Part shown: in pieces, positions 24,843 to 35,600 of the stretch
Position numbering within the stretch: the stretch's first letter is position 1
How the letters are laid out: each line of letters starts with the position of its first letter
NCBI RefSeq assembly: GCF_900116425.1
Contig: NZ_FPAS01000003.1
Location: 248,001-312,000 of the forward strand
DNA: 64,000 bases
From: Lishizhenia tianjinensis
GTDB taxonomy: Bacteria > Bacteroidota > Bacteroidia > Flavobacteriales_D > Crocinitomicaceae
Reading direction: 5' to 3'
Translations under genes and position numbers: made by a program
Notes under the pieces: model-generated
Seen by the model: the letters and a program-made list of their open reading frames with translations, nothing else
Told to the model about the DNA's origin: nothing
Databases searched by the model: none

Positions 24843-27332
24843 CTAGTAATCCCACTTATCGTAGAAGGCATTATAGAAGTTTATACCGAATTTAAAATTG
24901 AGCTGGGCGGGACCATAACTACTTTTCGAACTCACGGCGTAGGCTCCGAGTTTGAAGATGGTTTTCTTGATTCTAAATTGTCGTTCTATCCCCGCATACA
25001 ACTCTACTTGTTGAAAGTTACTCGAAGGAATAGCCATGTAACTTCCTCCAACGGTTTCCTCTAATTTCAATTTATTAATGAGGGGAACTTTGTGTAAAAA
25101 GGCGCCTTTAAAGTGGTGAATAAAGTTCAATTGAAAATAACTATTTGCCGTGCTCAACGCCGTATCTAAACTCTGCTGCGAATACACAGGGTTGGAAAAG
25201 AAGAAACGATCTGACGTTCTAAAAAACTTATACTCTACGGCGCGTAAATTCTCCTTGTACAAAAAGCTTCCGGCCAGGGCATAGATGTCTGTATGACCAA
25301 AATTCTTCAAGTCAATATCATCTTCTAATTTCAATTCCACGTAGCTAAAGTTTGACTGACCACCCAATAAATTAGGCACACCCATTTTATGTTTCATACT
25401 CACCACAGGCCACTTGGAGCCCAGTATTATTTTCTCGCCATCTCTAATTTTGTAGCGTTGTTGAAAGTGATATTCTAAATAGAGCTCTGTCATGAAAATG
25501 CGGTAGCCTTCAAAATCATTGGGCTTTTGAAAATTGCCAAACAAACTGGCCCATTCTGGATACTCTATATCTGTAATATTGATGCGATCTGAGTATTCCA
25601 TGGAAGCTTTCAGGTAAAGTCCGTTAGTAAGCTCTGAAAAGTGATACACGCTCCACTTCTTATTACGCATGCGGTTGGCTGGTGCGATGGTTCCTTGTAT
25701 ACTTTGGTAACTGGTCATGAAATCATAAATATCACCAACTTCAAACCCAATTTTTGCAAAGTTCAAAGGATTATATTTAAAGTATCCATTGAACTGCCAT
25801 TTCACATCCTTGTTTCTAAATCCATAATCAATCAGCGGGTTAATCATGAAATCTTTGTGCGATTTGGTGCCTTTGGTATATTCTACTCCCAATCGGTGTC
25901 TATAACCACCAACCCCAAGGGGTACAACTTGTTCTAGCAGTGGAATAACTCGAAAGGATTGCTTTTTAAAAGTATTCCTGTGGCCCACCCCATTAAAAAT
26001 GAGGTTGAGCACACTAAAATCATTATAAATACTGTCTCTTTTGAGCAGGTACTCCTCGCTTTGGTGGTAACGTTTGATGCTATCTTGCTTAAATATAAAG
26101 GTCAACTCTTCCACTTTCAAAGGCAAAGGACGTTCATATATCCAATACATACTATCTCTGTCGTAAGCCGAATCACTCACCACACTTGGCGTTAGCCAGA
26201 ACTTTTGTTTGTAGTCGCCTTTATCGAAAGCATAATTATCTTGTTTGATGCGAATGGCACCGTGGTACATCTTTTTTCTTTCCTTCAAACTGTAGATAAA
26301 TTCCTTTCTTACGGGAAAAACTCTATTTTGCTCAAAAGTATAATCACATATAAAGTGGAACTCTTTAAAGTAGTTGAGTGCCGACTGGGACAAGGATAAG
26401 TCTGCAGATAGCAAACGTTTGGAATCTATATGAAAATATAATTTACCACTCCACAAGGCTGCCTCCTGAAAACGAGGAATAACCTCTATGACGTATACTT
26501 TTTCATTGTTCTCATCGTAATACAGCTCAGCAATATCGTAGGTATAAGACAAAAATGCTAAACTCGACAAAGGCGAAATAACATTAAAGGTACTTACTCC
26601 CGAAATTTCTTGTGAATTTTTAAAGAGGTTAACATCCGCGTCTTTTGAACCTTGAACAAAAAGATAAGGATTACTCATCTCTGCCTGTTGGGGAGCAAGT
26701 CCTGAATTTCCATCCATTTGTATGCTTACAGAAACTCCACCTGCATTGCTTTTATCCGACAAGTCTAGATAAGCCCTTACACTATCCTTATACTTCCCTG
26801 GATCTTGGTAAAAAGATCTTGTGACCATTTCATTGAGGTTCATCTTTTTTCTACCCGAAGGAAGCTTATACAACATAGAATCTGGCACTTCCATTTCTAT
26901 ACTGCTGAGCACATACATATCCATGGAATAGTTAGAGAGTTTATCCTCCCATTGCTTTTTTTCAGCGATTACTTCACGCATAAAGGCCATGGCTCTTGAC
27001 TTTTTAGAATCTTCAGAAATCACCACTTCTTCAAATTCTAAGGCCTCTGTTAACAAGGTGAAGTTTTGAATTTGCTCACCGGGCTTTAATTGAATACTAT
27101 CCACCAATTCTTCATAGCCTGTTACTCGTATATAGAGTTGAACAAAGTTTGTATCCAACTTCAACACATATTTACCCTCTCCATTGGTAAGGGTGCCGTA
27201 AGAAGTATTTAACACTCCCACACGTGCAAATGGAAGCGCCTCGCCTTGCTCATTTACAACCTTTCCCTTCAAAACCTGAGCATTACTCAGAAAAGAAAAA
27301 CAAAGGAATAGAATGAGGTAAATATGTTTCAT
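24843..27332 (-). CDS. Secreted/outer-membrane protein, carboxypeptidase-regulatory plus DUF5686-like
   Basis: An 829-residue protein with a signal peptide (MKHIYLILFLCFSFLSNAQ). Residues about 22-100 are a CarboxypepD_reg-like beta sandwich (LKGKVVNEQGEALPFARVGVLNTSYGTLTNGEGKYVLKLD). The rest matches the DUF5686 family in order and length: a helical/beta middle part and a C-terminal half of alternating amphipathic strands ending in an aromatic residue (INFYNAFYDKWDY), suggesting an outer-membrane barrel. The role is unknown; such proteins are found in Bacteroidota envelopes. The start at 27330-27332 gives a clean signal peptide; the frame is open for 12 more codons upstream. Confidence 0.82.
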   Translation of the reverse strand: MKHIYLILFLCFSFLSNAQVLKGKVVNEQGEALPFARVGVLNTSYGTLTNGEGKYVLKLDTNFVQLYIRVTGYEELVDSIQLKPGEQIQNFTLLTEALEFEEVVISEDSKKSRAMAFMREVIAEKKQWEDKLSNYSMDMYVLSSIEMEVPDSMLYKLPSGRKKMNLNEMVTRSFYQDPGKYKDSVRAYLDLSDKSNAGGVSVSIQMDGNSGLAPQQAEMSNPYLFVQGSKDADVNLFKNSQEISGVSTFNVISPLSSLAFLSYTYDIAELYYDENNEKVYVIEVIPRFQEAALWSGKLYFHIDSKRLLSADLSLSQSALNYFKEFHFICDYTFEQNRVFPVRKEFIYSLKERKKMYHGAIRIKQDNYAFDKGDYKQKFWLTPSVVSDSAYDRDSMYWIYERPLPLKVEELTFIFKQDSIKRYHQSEEYLLKRDSIYNDFSVLNLIFNGVGHRNTFKKQSFRVIPLLEQVVPLGVGGYRHRLGVEYTKGTKSHKDFMINPLIDYGFRNKDVKWQFNGYFKYNPLNFAKIGFEVGDIYDFMTSYQSIQGTIAPANRMRNKKWSVYHFSELTNGLYLKASMEYSDRINITDIEYPEWASLFGNFQKPNDFEGYRIFMTELYLEYHFQQRYKIRDGEKIILGSKWPVVSMKHKMGVPNLLGGQSNFSYVELKLEDDIDLKNFGHTDIYALAGSFLYKENLRAVEYKFFRTSDRFFFSNPVYSQQSLDTALSTANSYFQLNFIHHFKGAFLHKVPLINKLKLEETVGGSYMAIPSSNFQQVELYAGIERQFRIKKTIFKLGAYAVSSKSSYGPAQLNFKFGINFYNAFYDKWDY

Positions 27333-27570
27333 GAGTGCATGTTTTCTATGGGACTTTTCTGTTCGCAAAAAGTTACACTATTCACCAGAAGGCCAAAAAT
27401 TTCAGAGAGAAAAAAGAAAATAAACAAGCATTTGTCCCCCACCGTAAATTCTGAAGCAAAAAAGGGCGTTTCATCCTATAATTGGTCCTTTAAAACTTCC
27501 TTTTCCACTGCATCTTTCGTAATTTAACCCTCCAAAGAAACGCGATACATTTCGCATTAAATTGGACCCT

Positions 27571-28869
27571 ATGGACGAACTCCTCGCAGCCCGACTCCAA
27601 ATGGCAAGCTCTATGGTTTTTCACATCGTATTTGCCGCCATAGGAATGGTTATGCCCTTCCTGATGATGATTTCTCATTACAAATATTTAAAATCTGGTA
27701 ATGAGCTTTATTTACAGCTCACCAAAACCTGGCAAAAAGGAGTAGCTATCTTCTTTGTAGTAGGTGCCGTATCCGGAACCATGTTATCTTTTGAACTGGG
27801 CTTACTTTGGCCAGAATTTATGAAACACGCAGGACCTATTATAGGGATGCCTTTCTCTTTAGAAGGAACTGCCTTTTTCGTGGAAGCCATAGCCTTAGGA
27901 TTCTACCTCTACGGATGGAAAAACATCAAAAGCAAATGGTTCCATTGGTGGACGGGTGCTATTGTGGGCATTTCTGGTTTAGCTTCCGGAATTTTGGTAG
28001 TTGCCGCCAACGGTTGGATGAATGCCCCCAGCGGATTTGATTACAAAGACGGCGTTTTTAGTAACATAGATCCTGTGGCTGCCCTGTTCAATGACGCTTG
28101 GTTTTCTCAAGCCCTGCACATGTCGCTCGCTGCTTTTATTGCTGTAGGTTTTGCCGTAGGAGGATTGCACCTCTGGCAATACTACAGAAAGAAAAATTCG
28201 GAAATACATTTCAAAGCTTTTACCATCGCTTTGAGTATAGGAGCTATAGGCGCTATTTTAATGCCTATTAGTGGAGATATAGCCGCCAAAGACGTTGCGG
28301 TGCGACAACCTGCAAAATTAGCCGCGATGGAGGCTTTGTACGAAACCGAAAAGGGAGCAGATCTTTTGATTGGAGGAATCGTCGACGAAGAAACCCAAGA
28401 AGTGAGTATGGCTTTACACATTCCAAATGGACTTTCCTTTTTAGCTTTTAACGATTTCGATGCAGAGGTGAAAGGTTTGAATGAATTCCCAAAAGACGAG
28501 CATCCTCCCGTAGCATTAACCCATTATTCATTTCAGGTCATGGTGGGCATAGGAGGATTTCTAGCCTTGTTAGGTGTAATCTTCCTCATCAGTATTAAAA
28601 AGCAAAATTGGCGCAAGAAAAAGTGGTTTTTATACGCTTTTTTAATTGCCACACCGCTTGGCTTTATCGCCTTAGAAGCAGGTTGGTTTGTTACAGAATT
28701 AGGTCGACAACCTTGGATCATCAACGGTATTATGAAAACTAAAGATGCCGTAACACCTGTACAAGGCATACAATACAGTTTCTATTTGTACATGCTCATT
28801 TACATAGGATTGAGCTTTACGGTGTATTGGTTAATGAACAGACAGATTAAAAAACTTAACAGCTTGTAA
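27571..28869 (+). CDS. cydA: CydA, cytochrome bd quinol oxidase subunit I
   Basis: A 432-residue inner-membrane subunit with about nine hydrophobic segments. It oxidises quinol and reduces oxygen to water with high affinity. Visible features are RLQMASSMVFHIVF (H18, a haem ligand position), the SGTMLSFELGLLWPEFM block, WMNAPSGFDY, and LGRQPWIINGIMKT. The quinol loop is short, lacking the long insertion of E. coli CydA, so it is of the CioA-like class. The ATG at 27571 is preferred to a TTG three codons earlier. cydB follows after 1 bp. Confidence 0.96.
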   Translation: MDELLAARLQMASSMVFHIVFAAIGMVMPFLMMISHYKYLKSGNELYLQLTKTWQKGVAIFFVVGAVSGTMLSFELGLLWPEFMKHAGPIIGMPFSLEGTAFFVEAIALGFYLYGWKNIKSKWFHWWTGAIVGISGLASGILVVAANGWMNAPSGFDYKDGVFSNIDPVAALFNDAWFSQALHMSLAAFIAVGFAVGGLHLWQYYRKKNSEIHFKAFTIALSIGAIGAILMPISGDIAAKDVAVRQPAKLAAMEALYETEKGADLLIGGIVDEETQEVSMALHIPNGLSFLAFNDFDAEVKGLNEFPKDEHPPVALTHYSFQVMVGIGGFLALLGVIFLISIKKQNWRKKKWFLYAFLIATPLGFIALEAGWFVTELGRQPWIINGIMKTKDAVTPVQGIQYSFYLYMLIYIGLSFTVYWLMNRQIKKLNSL

Positions 28870-28870
28870 T

Positions 28871-29887
28871 ATGGAATTCATTGTACTTACTTTTCTCTTT
28901 TTAGCCATTTTGTTTTACCTCTTATTTGGAGGAGCAGATTTCGGCGTAGGTGTTTTAGAATTCTTTTCGAGCAAGGAGAATAAGGAAATCACTAAGAAAA
29001 CAGCCTATAGAATTATAGGTCCGGTATGGGAAGCCAACCACGTTTGGCTCATCGTGGTGATTGTTATTATGTGGATAGGATTTCCGATTTACTACAATAT
29101 CATCGTTACCCAGTTACACATTCCTTTGAGTTTGTTGCTGCTTGGTATTATCGCTAGAGGAACTGCCTTTGTATTTAGACATTATGATGCTTACAAGGAT
29201 GATAGTCAGAAATTCTACGACAAAATTTTCCAGTATGCCAGTGCTTTTACACCCTTTATCATAGGAGTAATTATAGGGGCCATATTAAGTGGAGAAATGA
29301 TACACCCAGACAAAGTAGCAGGAAATGACTTTTATACCTTATATGTTGCTACGTGGTTCAACACCTTTAGTTTGTGTACTGGTTTATTTGTTATGAGTCT
29401 AACGGCCTACATCTCTTCTATTTTCTTAAGTACGGAAAGTTTAGATGAAGAAAAATTCTACTACATCAAAAAGGCAAAAAGAGCAAGTTTGTTTATCTTA
29501 ATTACAGGAGCACTTGTGTTTATAGACAGCATATTAAATGGTCGTGAGTTCTTTCTAATTTACGCAGAGAACTGGTGGACATGGGCCATACTCATTTTAG
29601 CAGGTTTAATTTTCATCCCCATGTGGAAGGGAATTAACAAGGGAGACAGATGGATGCCAAGAGCATGGATGGCACTTCAAATTATTATGATTTTGATGGT
29701 TTGGGTAATAGATATCTTTCCCAAGCTTATCATTTTTAAAGAAGGAAGTTTAGGGTTAACAGAAAACCCTGTTCCCGATGCTGTGTATCAAAGTTTAGGT
29801 ATAGCCCTACTCGTGGCATCTGCCTTCGTATTACCTGGCTTGTTTCATTTGTACAAAACCTTTGGGTTGGTGAATATGAAAAAATGA
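28871..29887 (+). CDS. cydB: CydB, cytochrome bd quinol oxidase subunit II
   Basis: A 338-residue inner-membrane protein with about nine transmembrane segments. The N-terminus carries the family signature LLFGGADFGVGVLEFF and GPVWEANHVWLIVVIVIMW. It is the second subunit of the bd oxidase. It is directly behind cydA. No CydX-like small ORF is apparent between cydB and the next feature, and no cydC/D transport genes are in the window. Confidence 0.95.
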   Translation: MEFIVLTFLFLAILFYLLFGGADFGVGVLEFFSSKENKEITKKTAYRIIGPVWEANHVWLIVVIVIMWIGFPIYYNIIVTQLHIPLSLLLLGIIARGTAFVFRHYDAYKDDSQKFYDKIFQYASAFTPFIIGVIIGAILSGEMIHPDKVAGNDFYTLYVATWFNTFSLCTGLFVMSLTAYISSIFLSTESLDEEKFYYIKKAKRASLFILITGALVFIDSILNGREFFLIYAENWWTWAILILAGLIFIPMWKGINKGDRWMPRAWMALQIIMILMVWVIDIFPKLIIFKEGSLGLTENPVPDAVYQSLGIALLVASAFVLPGLFHLYKTFGLVNMKK

Positions 29888-29913
29888 TAGAGCTTAGGTA
29901 TTCCTGGTTCCAT

Positions 29914-29945
29914 AAAAAAGAAAAACCCCGACTTTACGCCGGGGC
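29914..29945 (-). terminator. Terminator of msrB
   Basis: GC-rich stem CCCCG (29926-29930) with CGGGG (29940-29944), extended by a C-G pair across a mismatch; TTTTTCTTTTTT follows on the minus strand. May also serve cydAB. Confidence 0.75.
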
Positions 29946-29961
29946 TAAAACAAAAAACACA

Positions 29962-30486
29962 CTATTCACTTGTTTTATACCTATTATGAAAAGTTAGAGC
30001 AGCCGAATTAATGCAATAGCGCAATCCGGTAGGTTCAGGGCCATCTTCGAAAACATGTCCCAAGTGACCATCACATCGGTTACACACTACCTCTATTCTT
30101 TGCCATCCGTATTTATTATCCTCTTTTTCTCCCACATTTACTGTATTGATGGGTTCGTAAAAGCTTGGCCAACCTGTACCCGATTTGAACTTTGTTTCAC
30201 TATCGAACAAAGGCAAATCACATCCTGCACAGTGGTAAATTCCATCTGCTTTATTGTCCCAATACTTCCCAGTAAACGCTTGCTCTGTACCTTCTTTTCT
30301 CAATACATCATAAGCCTCAGGAGAAAGTTCCTTCTTCCATTCTTCATCGGTCTTCACAATTTTAGCAAGGGTATCTTCTAGAACTTCATCTAAACCTGCA
30401 TTCATCGTGTAAACTGTGCGTGGAGAATTTACTCTTCCACATGCACTTAGCGCACTAATTAGAATTATACCTATTAAAGTCTTCAT
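29962..30486 (-). CDS. msrB: MsrB, methionine-R-sulfoxide reductase, lipoprotein form
   Basis: A 174-residue MsrB preceded by a lipoprotein signal ([16 protein letters not shown], Cys16), so it should act in the periplasm or at the outer membrane, repairing oxidised methionine in envelope proteins. The structural zinc pairs are C86/C89 (CAGC) and C135/C138 (CNRC); GTGWPSF and GHVFEDGP are conserved; the catalytic Cys is C158 in [10 protein letters not shown]. Located beside the bd oxidase genes, another link to oxygen handling. Confidence 0.93.
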   Translation of the reverse strand: MKTLIGIILISALSACGRVNSPRTVYTMNAGLDEVLEDTLAKIVKTDEEWKKELSPEAYDVLRKEGTEQAFTGKYWDNKADGIYHCAGCDLPLFDSETKFKSGTGWPSFYEPINTVNVGEKEDNKYGWQRIEVVCNRCDGHLGHVFEDGPEPTGLRYCINSAALTFHNRYKTSE

Positions 30487-30630
30487 ACTTCTTAGTCGTT
30501 TAAACTTCCGATTTCTTACATACCTACGCTCAAAAACAAGGTCTGGATTTTAAAAACTCAAATATTTTTCATTTTTTTTCTTTTGTCGTGAAAACACCTT
30601 TATTCCTAGACTCTAATCAGAAAATACAAA

Positions 30631-30638
30631 TACCTTTG
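30631..30638 (+). promoter_or_regulatory. Candidate -7 box for the MFS gene
   Basis: TACCTTTG matches TAnnTTTG and is 17 bp before the ATG. A -33 element is not obvious. Confidence 0.38.
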
Positions 30639-30654
30639 CCCCAAAATTTTCAGC

Positions 30655-31821
30655 ATGAAGAAATACAGTAAGAACTTTTGGGCCATTTGTACATCTCTCT
30701 TGCTGTTCATGACGAGTTTTAACCTCATCATTCCTGAACTCAACGATTTCATCACCATATTGGGAGGAATAGAATACAAGGGGTTGATCATTACTTTATT
30801 CACACTCTCTGCTGCGATTTCTAGACCATTTTCAGGAAAACTTTCAGATACCATAGGAAGAAAATCTACTATGTACATTGGTATTACGGTAAGCACCATT
30901 GTTACTTTCCTTTATCCTTTGTGCGGAAGCGTACTTTTCTTTTTAACCTTGCGTTTTTTTCACGGCTTTTCTACAGGATTTTTGCCTACAGGAGCCACGG
31001 CTTTGGTAACGGACATTTTACCCGCCGACAAACGCGGCCAGGGAATGGGTGTTTTTGGAACTGCTACTTCTTTAGGTATAGGGGTTGGACAATTTTTAGG
31101 CTCTCCAATTACCAATTTAGTGGGCTTAGATGGACTTTTCATTATTTCTGGAATGTTGGCCATCATAGCAGGACTGATGATTTTAACCGTAAGAGAAACC
31201 TTAAAAAATCCACAAACTTTTTCTCCTGGATTATTAAAAATTAAGAAAACAGAAATCATAGAAAGAAATGTTATTCCTGCAGGAATAGTAATGATATTAA
31301 CGGCTACTTGCTCAGGGATAATATTCGTCCTTTCTCCGGATATGTCAGAATACCTAGGTATTGCAAACAAAGGATGGTTCTTCTTTTTCTATGTGATATC
31401 CACTATAGGGATAAGATTATTCACAGGCAAAGTGTCTGACAAATACGGACGACGAGAAACTTTGATAGCGGGTTGTTTGGTACTTTGTATCAGCATGCTT
31501 ATTGTTGGTTTCTCTGAAAGCATGTTCATGTTTACTATAGGGGCTATAGTTTTTGGTATAGCAACAGGAATTAACAGTCCTACTCTCTTTGCATGGATGG
31601 CAGATTTATCCCCTTCTCACCGTAGAGGAATAAGCGCCGGAACTTTGTTTATTGCCTTAGAAGTTGGAATTATGTTTGGAGCAACAAGTACCTTATACAC
31701 CTATGAAAGCACCTTTAAATCTGTTCCTCAAACCTTTATGGTAGGTGCAGGTTTTTCTATTGTTGCTTTGCTCTACATTCTTTGGCACCTTAAATTCAGA
31801 AGACAGCAAACGACGTATTAA
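30655..31821 (+). CDS. Major facilitator superfamily transporter
   Basis: A 388-residue inner-membrane protein with 12 predicted transmembrane segments in two six-helix halves. The MFS loop 2-3 signature is visible as SGKLSDTIGRKSTMY (about 59-73), and its counterpart in the second half is TGKVSDKYGRRETL. HGFSTGFLPTGATALVTDILPADKRGQGMG is a typical drug/sugar exporter helix 4-5 region. The substrate cannot be inferred. It ends 5 bp from the end of the convergent transporter gene. Confidence 0.9.
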   Translation: MKKYSKNFWAICTSLLLFMTSFNLIIPELNDFITILGGIEYKGLIITLFTLSAAISRPFSGKLSDTIGRKSTMYIGITVSTIVTFLYPLCGSVLFFLTLRFFHGFSTGFLPTGATALVTDILPADKRGQGMGVFGTATSLGIGVGQFLGSPITNLVGLDGLFIISGMLAIIAGLMILTVRETLKNPQTFSPGLLKIKKTEIIERNVIPAGIVMILTATCSGIIFVLSPDMSEYLGIANKGWFFFFYVISTIGIRLFTGKVSDKYGRRETLIAGCLVLCISMLIVGFSESMFMFTIGAIVFGIATGINSPTLFAWMADLSPSHRRGISAGTLFIALEVGIMFGATSTLYTYESTFKSVPQTFMVGAGFSIVALLYILWHLKFRRQQTTY

Positions 31822-31826
31822 TTGAA

Positions 31827-32618
31827 CTAATCAATCTCATGCTCCACTTTTAAATATTTTTTAAACCAACGCGTTCCATAGTAGAACGGAATCGTATCCA
31901 AAAAGGCACAAACTAATTTGAAGAGATAACTGCTCACCACAAAAGCAAAAAGTTGAAAAGCGATGCTCGTTCCTTCTTTCATGGGGAGTCCGTTTGCAAA
32001 ATAATAGGTGATAAGAATAACCGATACAGAATCAATCAGCTGACTGGTTAAGGTTGAAACGTTATTTCTCAACCACAACTTCTTTCCTTTGGTTTTCTTT
32101 TTCACGAAATGAAAGACGTGAACATCTACAAACTGCGCGGTTAAATAGGCGATCATAGAGGCGAGCGTAGCACCAAAAGCCAAATGTCTGATATCATAAA
32201 ATGAATAGCCATAAGGTACTACCGTCTCACCATTTTCATTTATAACTAATCCTAAAGTACCGTTTGCTTGTAAGTTCTCTGGCGCATTGAGCCATCCTCC
32301 AAACCACAGAATAAGCAACACCCATATATTCAAAATAAGTCCCACCCATACTACTCTGTTTGCTCTTTTTCTACCGTAGATTTCAGATATAAAATCTGTA
32401 CATAAAAAAGTAATAGGATAAGGCAAAACACCTATCGCCAAAGAAAATCTAAAGGAACTTTCATCAGAAATTCCGATGTAAGAAGATAAGTCGATAAAGC
32501 GACTCACTCCCAAAATATTCAACATTGCCAATGACCCCAAGAAAATACCCGACAACAACAAGAACACAAATTCTCTGCGCTGTGCTATTTTGTAATCTAC
32601 TCCTTGGGCTCCTAACAT
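31827..32618 (-). CDS. Queuosine precursor transporter (YhhQ/QPTR family)
   Basis: A 263-residue membrane protein with about six to seven hydrophobic segments. The VUT/YhhQ family features are IGVLPYPITFLCTDFISEIYGRKRANRVVW and, in the last third, LRNNVSTLTSQLIDSVSVILITYYF. Members import queuosine precursors (preQ0/preQ1) for tRNA modification. The gene starts 5 bp after the dnaE stop codon, so dnaE and this gene are probably one transcript. Confidence 0.9.
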   Translation of the reverse strand: MLGAQGVDYKIAQRREFVFLLLSGIFLGSLAMLNILGVSRFIDLSSYIGISDESSFRFSLAIGVLPYPITFLCTDFISEIYGRKRANRVVWVGLILNIWVLLILWFGGWLNAPENLQANGTLGLVINENGETVVPYGYSFYDIRHLAFGATLASMIAYLTAQFVDVHVFHFVKKKTKGKKLWLRNNVSTLTSQLIDSVSVILITYYFANGLPMKEGTSIAFQLFAFVVSSYLFKLVCAFLDTIPFYYGTRWFKKYLKVEHEID

Positions 32619-32623
32619 TTATC

Positions 32624-35600
32624 TTATTTATCGCTTAAGGTTACTTCCATGTCGTATTCTTTCAACGACTTCACCAATTCATCTGTTAAATCTACACGCA
32701 CAGATCTCGACGGCATTTCTACCTCCATGTTGTGTGCGGTATCGTAAATTTTAAACTTAATTGGCGTTGTACCTACGTTATCATTAAACAACTTGTACAC
32801 CTCATCAATCAAACGCTGATCTACCGATTTTGTCGAGATTCTTAAGTCCAATGACTTGGCTTTTTTCTTACGCATCTCAGACAACATCTCAATGGCAGAA
32901 ATCTGGAAGTTAAATTCTCCCGCTCTATACCTGTGTGGAACAATGTTTCCTTTGATGCAAACAAAGAGTCCATTGGTCATGAACGATTTCCATTTTAAGA
33001 AGTCTTCTCTCCACAAGAAAAGTTTATGCGAATCGTTGTAATCTTCTATCAATAAAGTACCGAAAGGATCATTACGTTTTGTTCTTCTTTCTTCACATTC
33101 TGTAATGATACAAGCTATGCTCACTTCCTTGTTGGCATGTTTCTCCATCTCATTTAACATCCCCACATTACCATTACAGAAAGATTCTATATCTAATCTA
33201 TAATCATCCAAAGGGTGTCCAGAAATAAAGATACCTACCACCTCTCTTTCGCGGTTCAATTTATACATTGAAGTCCACTCTTCTGCATGCGGAACTTGCG
33301 GTGCTGGAATCTCAGTTCCACTGGCTTCACCGAACAAACTTGCTTGAGCCGAATTTTCATTCTCTTGATAATTCGCTCCAAACTTAATAGCTGTTTCTAA
33401 GAAAGTTTTCCCGTTATCTTCTATAAAATATTGTGCACGGTGAATATTTTTAAACGAATCAAAACCACCCGCTAACGCTAAACTTTCGAAGGCTTTTTTG
33501 TTACACAACCTAAGGTTGATACGCTTGGTTAAATCAAAGATATCTCTGAAAGGTCCATTCTCTTCACGCTCTGTTTTAATGGCGTTTACCGGACCACTAC
33601 CTACACCTTTTATCGCTCCCAAACCGAAACGAATCGCTCCTTGTTTGTTTACGGTAAATTTGTAATCCGATTCATTGATATCTGGACCCAATACCTCCAC
33701 GCCCATACGCTTACATTCTTCCATGAAGAAAGTCACCTGCTTTAAGTCGTTCATGTTGTTACTCAAAACAGAAGCCATGTACTCTGCAGGATAATGCGCT
33801 TTTAAGTATGCTGTTTGATAAGCTACCCAAGCATAACACGTAGAGTGAGATTTGTTGAAGGCGTAGGATGCAAAAGCCTCCCAGTCACGCCAAATCTTAT
33901 CTAACTTATCCCTATCATGTCCACGTTCATTTCCTTGATCCAAGAATTTCGGTTTCAACTTCGCAAGTAGGTCGAGTTTTTTCTTACCCATGGCCTTACG
34001 CAGTGTATCGGCCTCACCCTTGGTAAATCCTGCTAAAGACTGTGACAAGAGCATTACTTGCTCCTGGTACACGGTAATTCCATAGGTTTCTTCCAAGTAT
34101 TCTTTACAGGCATCAAGGTCATATACAATTTCCTCTTCCCCGTGCTTACGACGAATAAAAGAAGGAATATATTCCAAAGGACCTGGACGGTACAAGGCGT
34201 TCATGGCAATCAAATCGGCAAATACAGTAGGTTTCAAATCCTTCATGTATTTCTGCATCCCCGGAGATTCATACTGGAACACCCCAACTGTTTCTCCACG
34301 CTGGAAAAGTTCATAGGTCTTCTCATCATCTAGCGGGAAATCATCAGCTACTAAATCAATTCCATGTCTATCTTTTACGTGGCGTATAGCATCTTTAATC
34401 AGGGTCAATGTTTTCAACCCCAAAAAGTCCATTTTCAACAATCCTGCTTCTTCAGCCACTGAGTTATCGTATTGGGTACAATACAATTCAGAATCTTTGG
34501 CTCTGGCAACAGGAACATAATCTGTAATATCCGAAGGAGTAATAATCACCCCACAGGCGTGAATACCCGTGTTACGTATCGTTCCTTCTAATTTACGCGC
34601 TTGTTGGATTACTTCACCAGTAAGGTCATTTCCTTCCGCCAAAGCTCTAAATTCCATCACACGCTGTATATCTTCCTGGTTATTTTTCAGTTTTTCCGCC
34701 AACTGCTCATCTGTAAGGTTGAACATTTTAGCGAGGGATAAATCAGGAATTAACTTGGCTATTCTGTCAGCATCAAATAAAGACAAATCCATTACACGAG
34801 AGGTATCACGTACAGCAGATTTCGCCGCCATGGTACCGTAAGTAATAATTTGGGCCACCTGATTGGCTCCATATTTATCAATTACCCATTGAATTACTCT
34901 ACCACGACCTTCATCGTCAAAGTCAATATCAATATCGGGCATGGATACACGATCCGGATTCAAGAAACGCTCAAAAAGTAAGTCGTACTTAATGGGATCT
35001 ACATTCGTAATCCCCGTACAATAGGCTACAGCAGATCCCGCAGCAGACCCCCTACCTGGTCCAACCGAAACGCCCATTTCTCTCGAGGCATTACAGAAAT
35101 CCTGTACAATCAAGAAATAACCTGGGTATCCTGTTTTAGCAATAATGGAAAGTTCGAAGTCCAAACGCTCTCGAATTTCATCAGTGATTTCTTCGTAACG
35201 TTGTTTCGCACCTTCGTAAGTTAAATGGCGGAGATAATTGTTCTCTCCACGTTTCCCGCCATCTTCTTTGTCCCTTTCATCTAAAAATTCTTCAGGAATA
35301 TCAAAGGCCGGAAGTAATACATCCATGGCCAAATGATAGTGCTCTATTTTCGCTACAATTTCATTGGTATTGATGATGGCTTCAGGAATATCGGCAAAAA
35401 CTTCCTTCATCTCGTCAGCCGTTTTGAAGTAGTATTCATCATTGTCTAAACCAAATCTAAATCCTCTTCCTCTTCCTTTCGGTGTATCTCTTAACTCACC
35501 ATCCTTCACACACAACAAAATATCGTGTGATTTTGCATCCTCTTTCTCTAAGTAAAAGGTATTGTTAGTGGCAACAACTTTTACATCATGGGTTTCCGCA

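Noticed and set aside
30960-31370. 136-codon ORF antisense to the MFS transporter
   Set aside because: Hydrophobicity and composition follow from the complementary strand of transmembrane codons.
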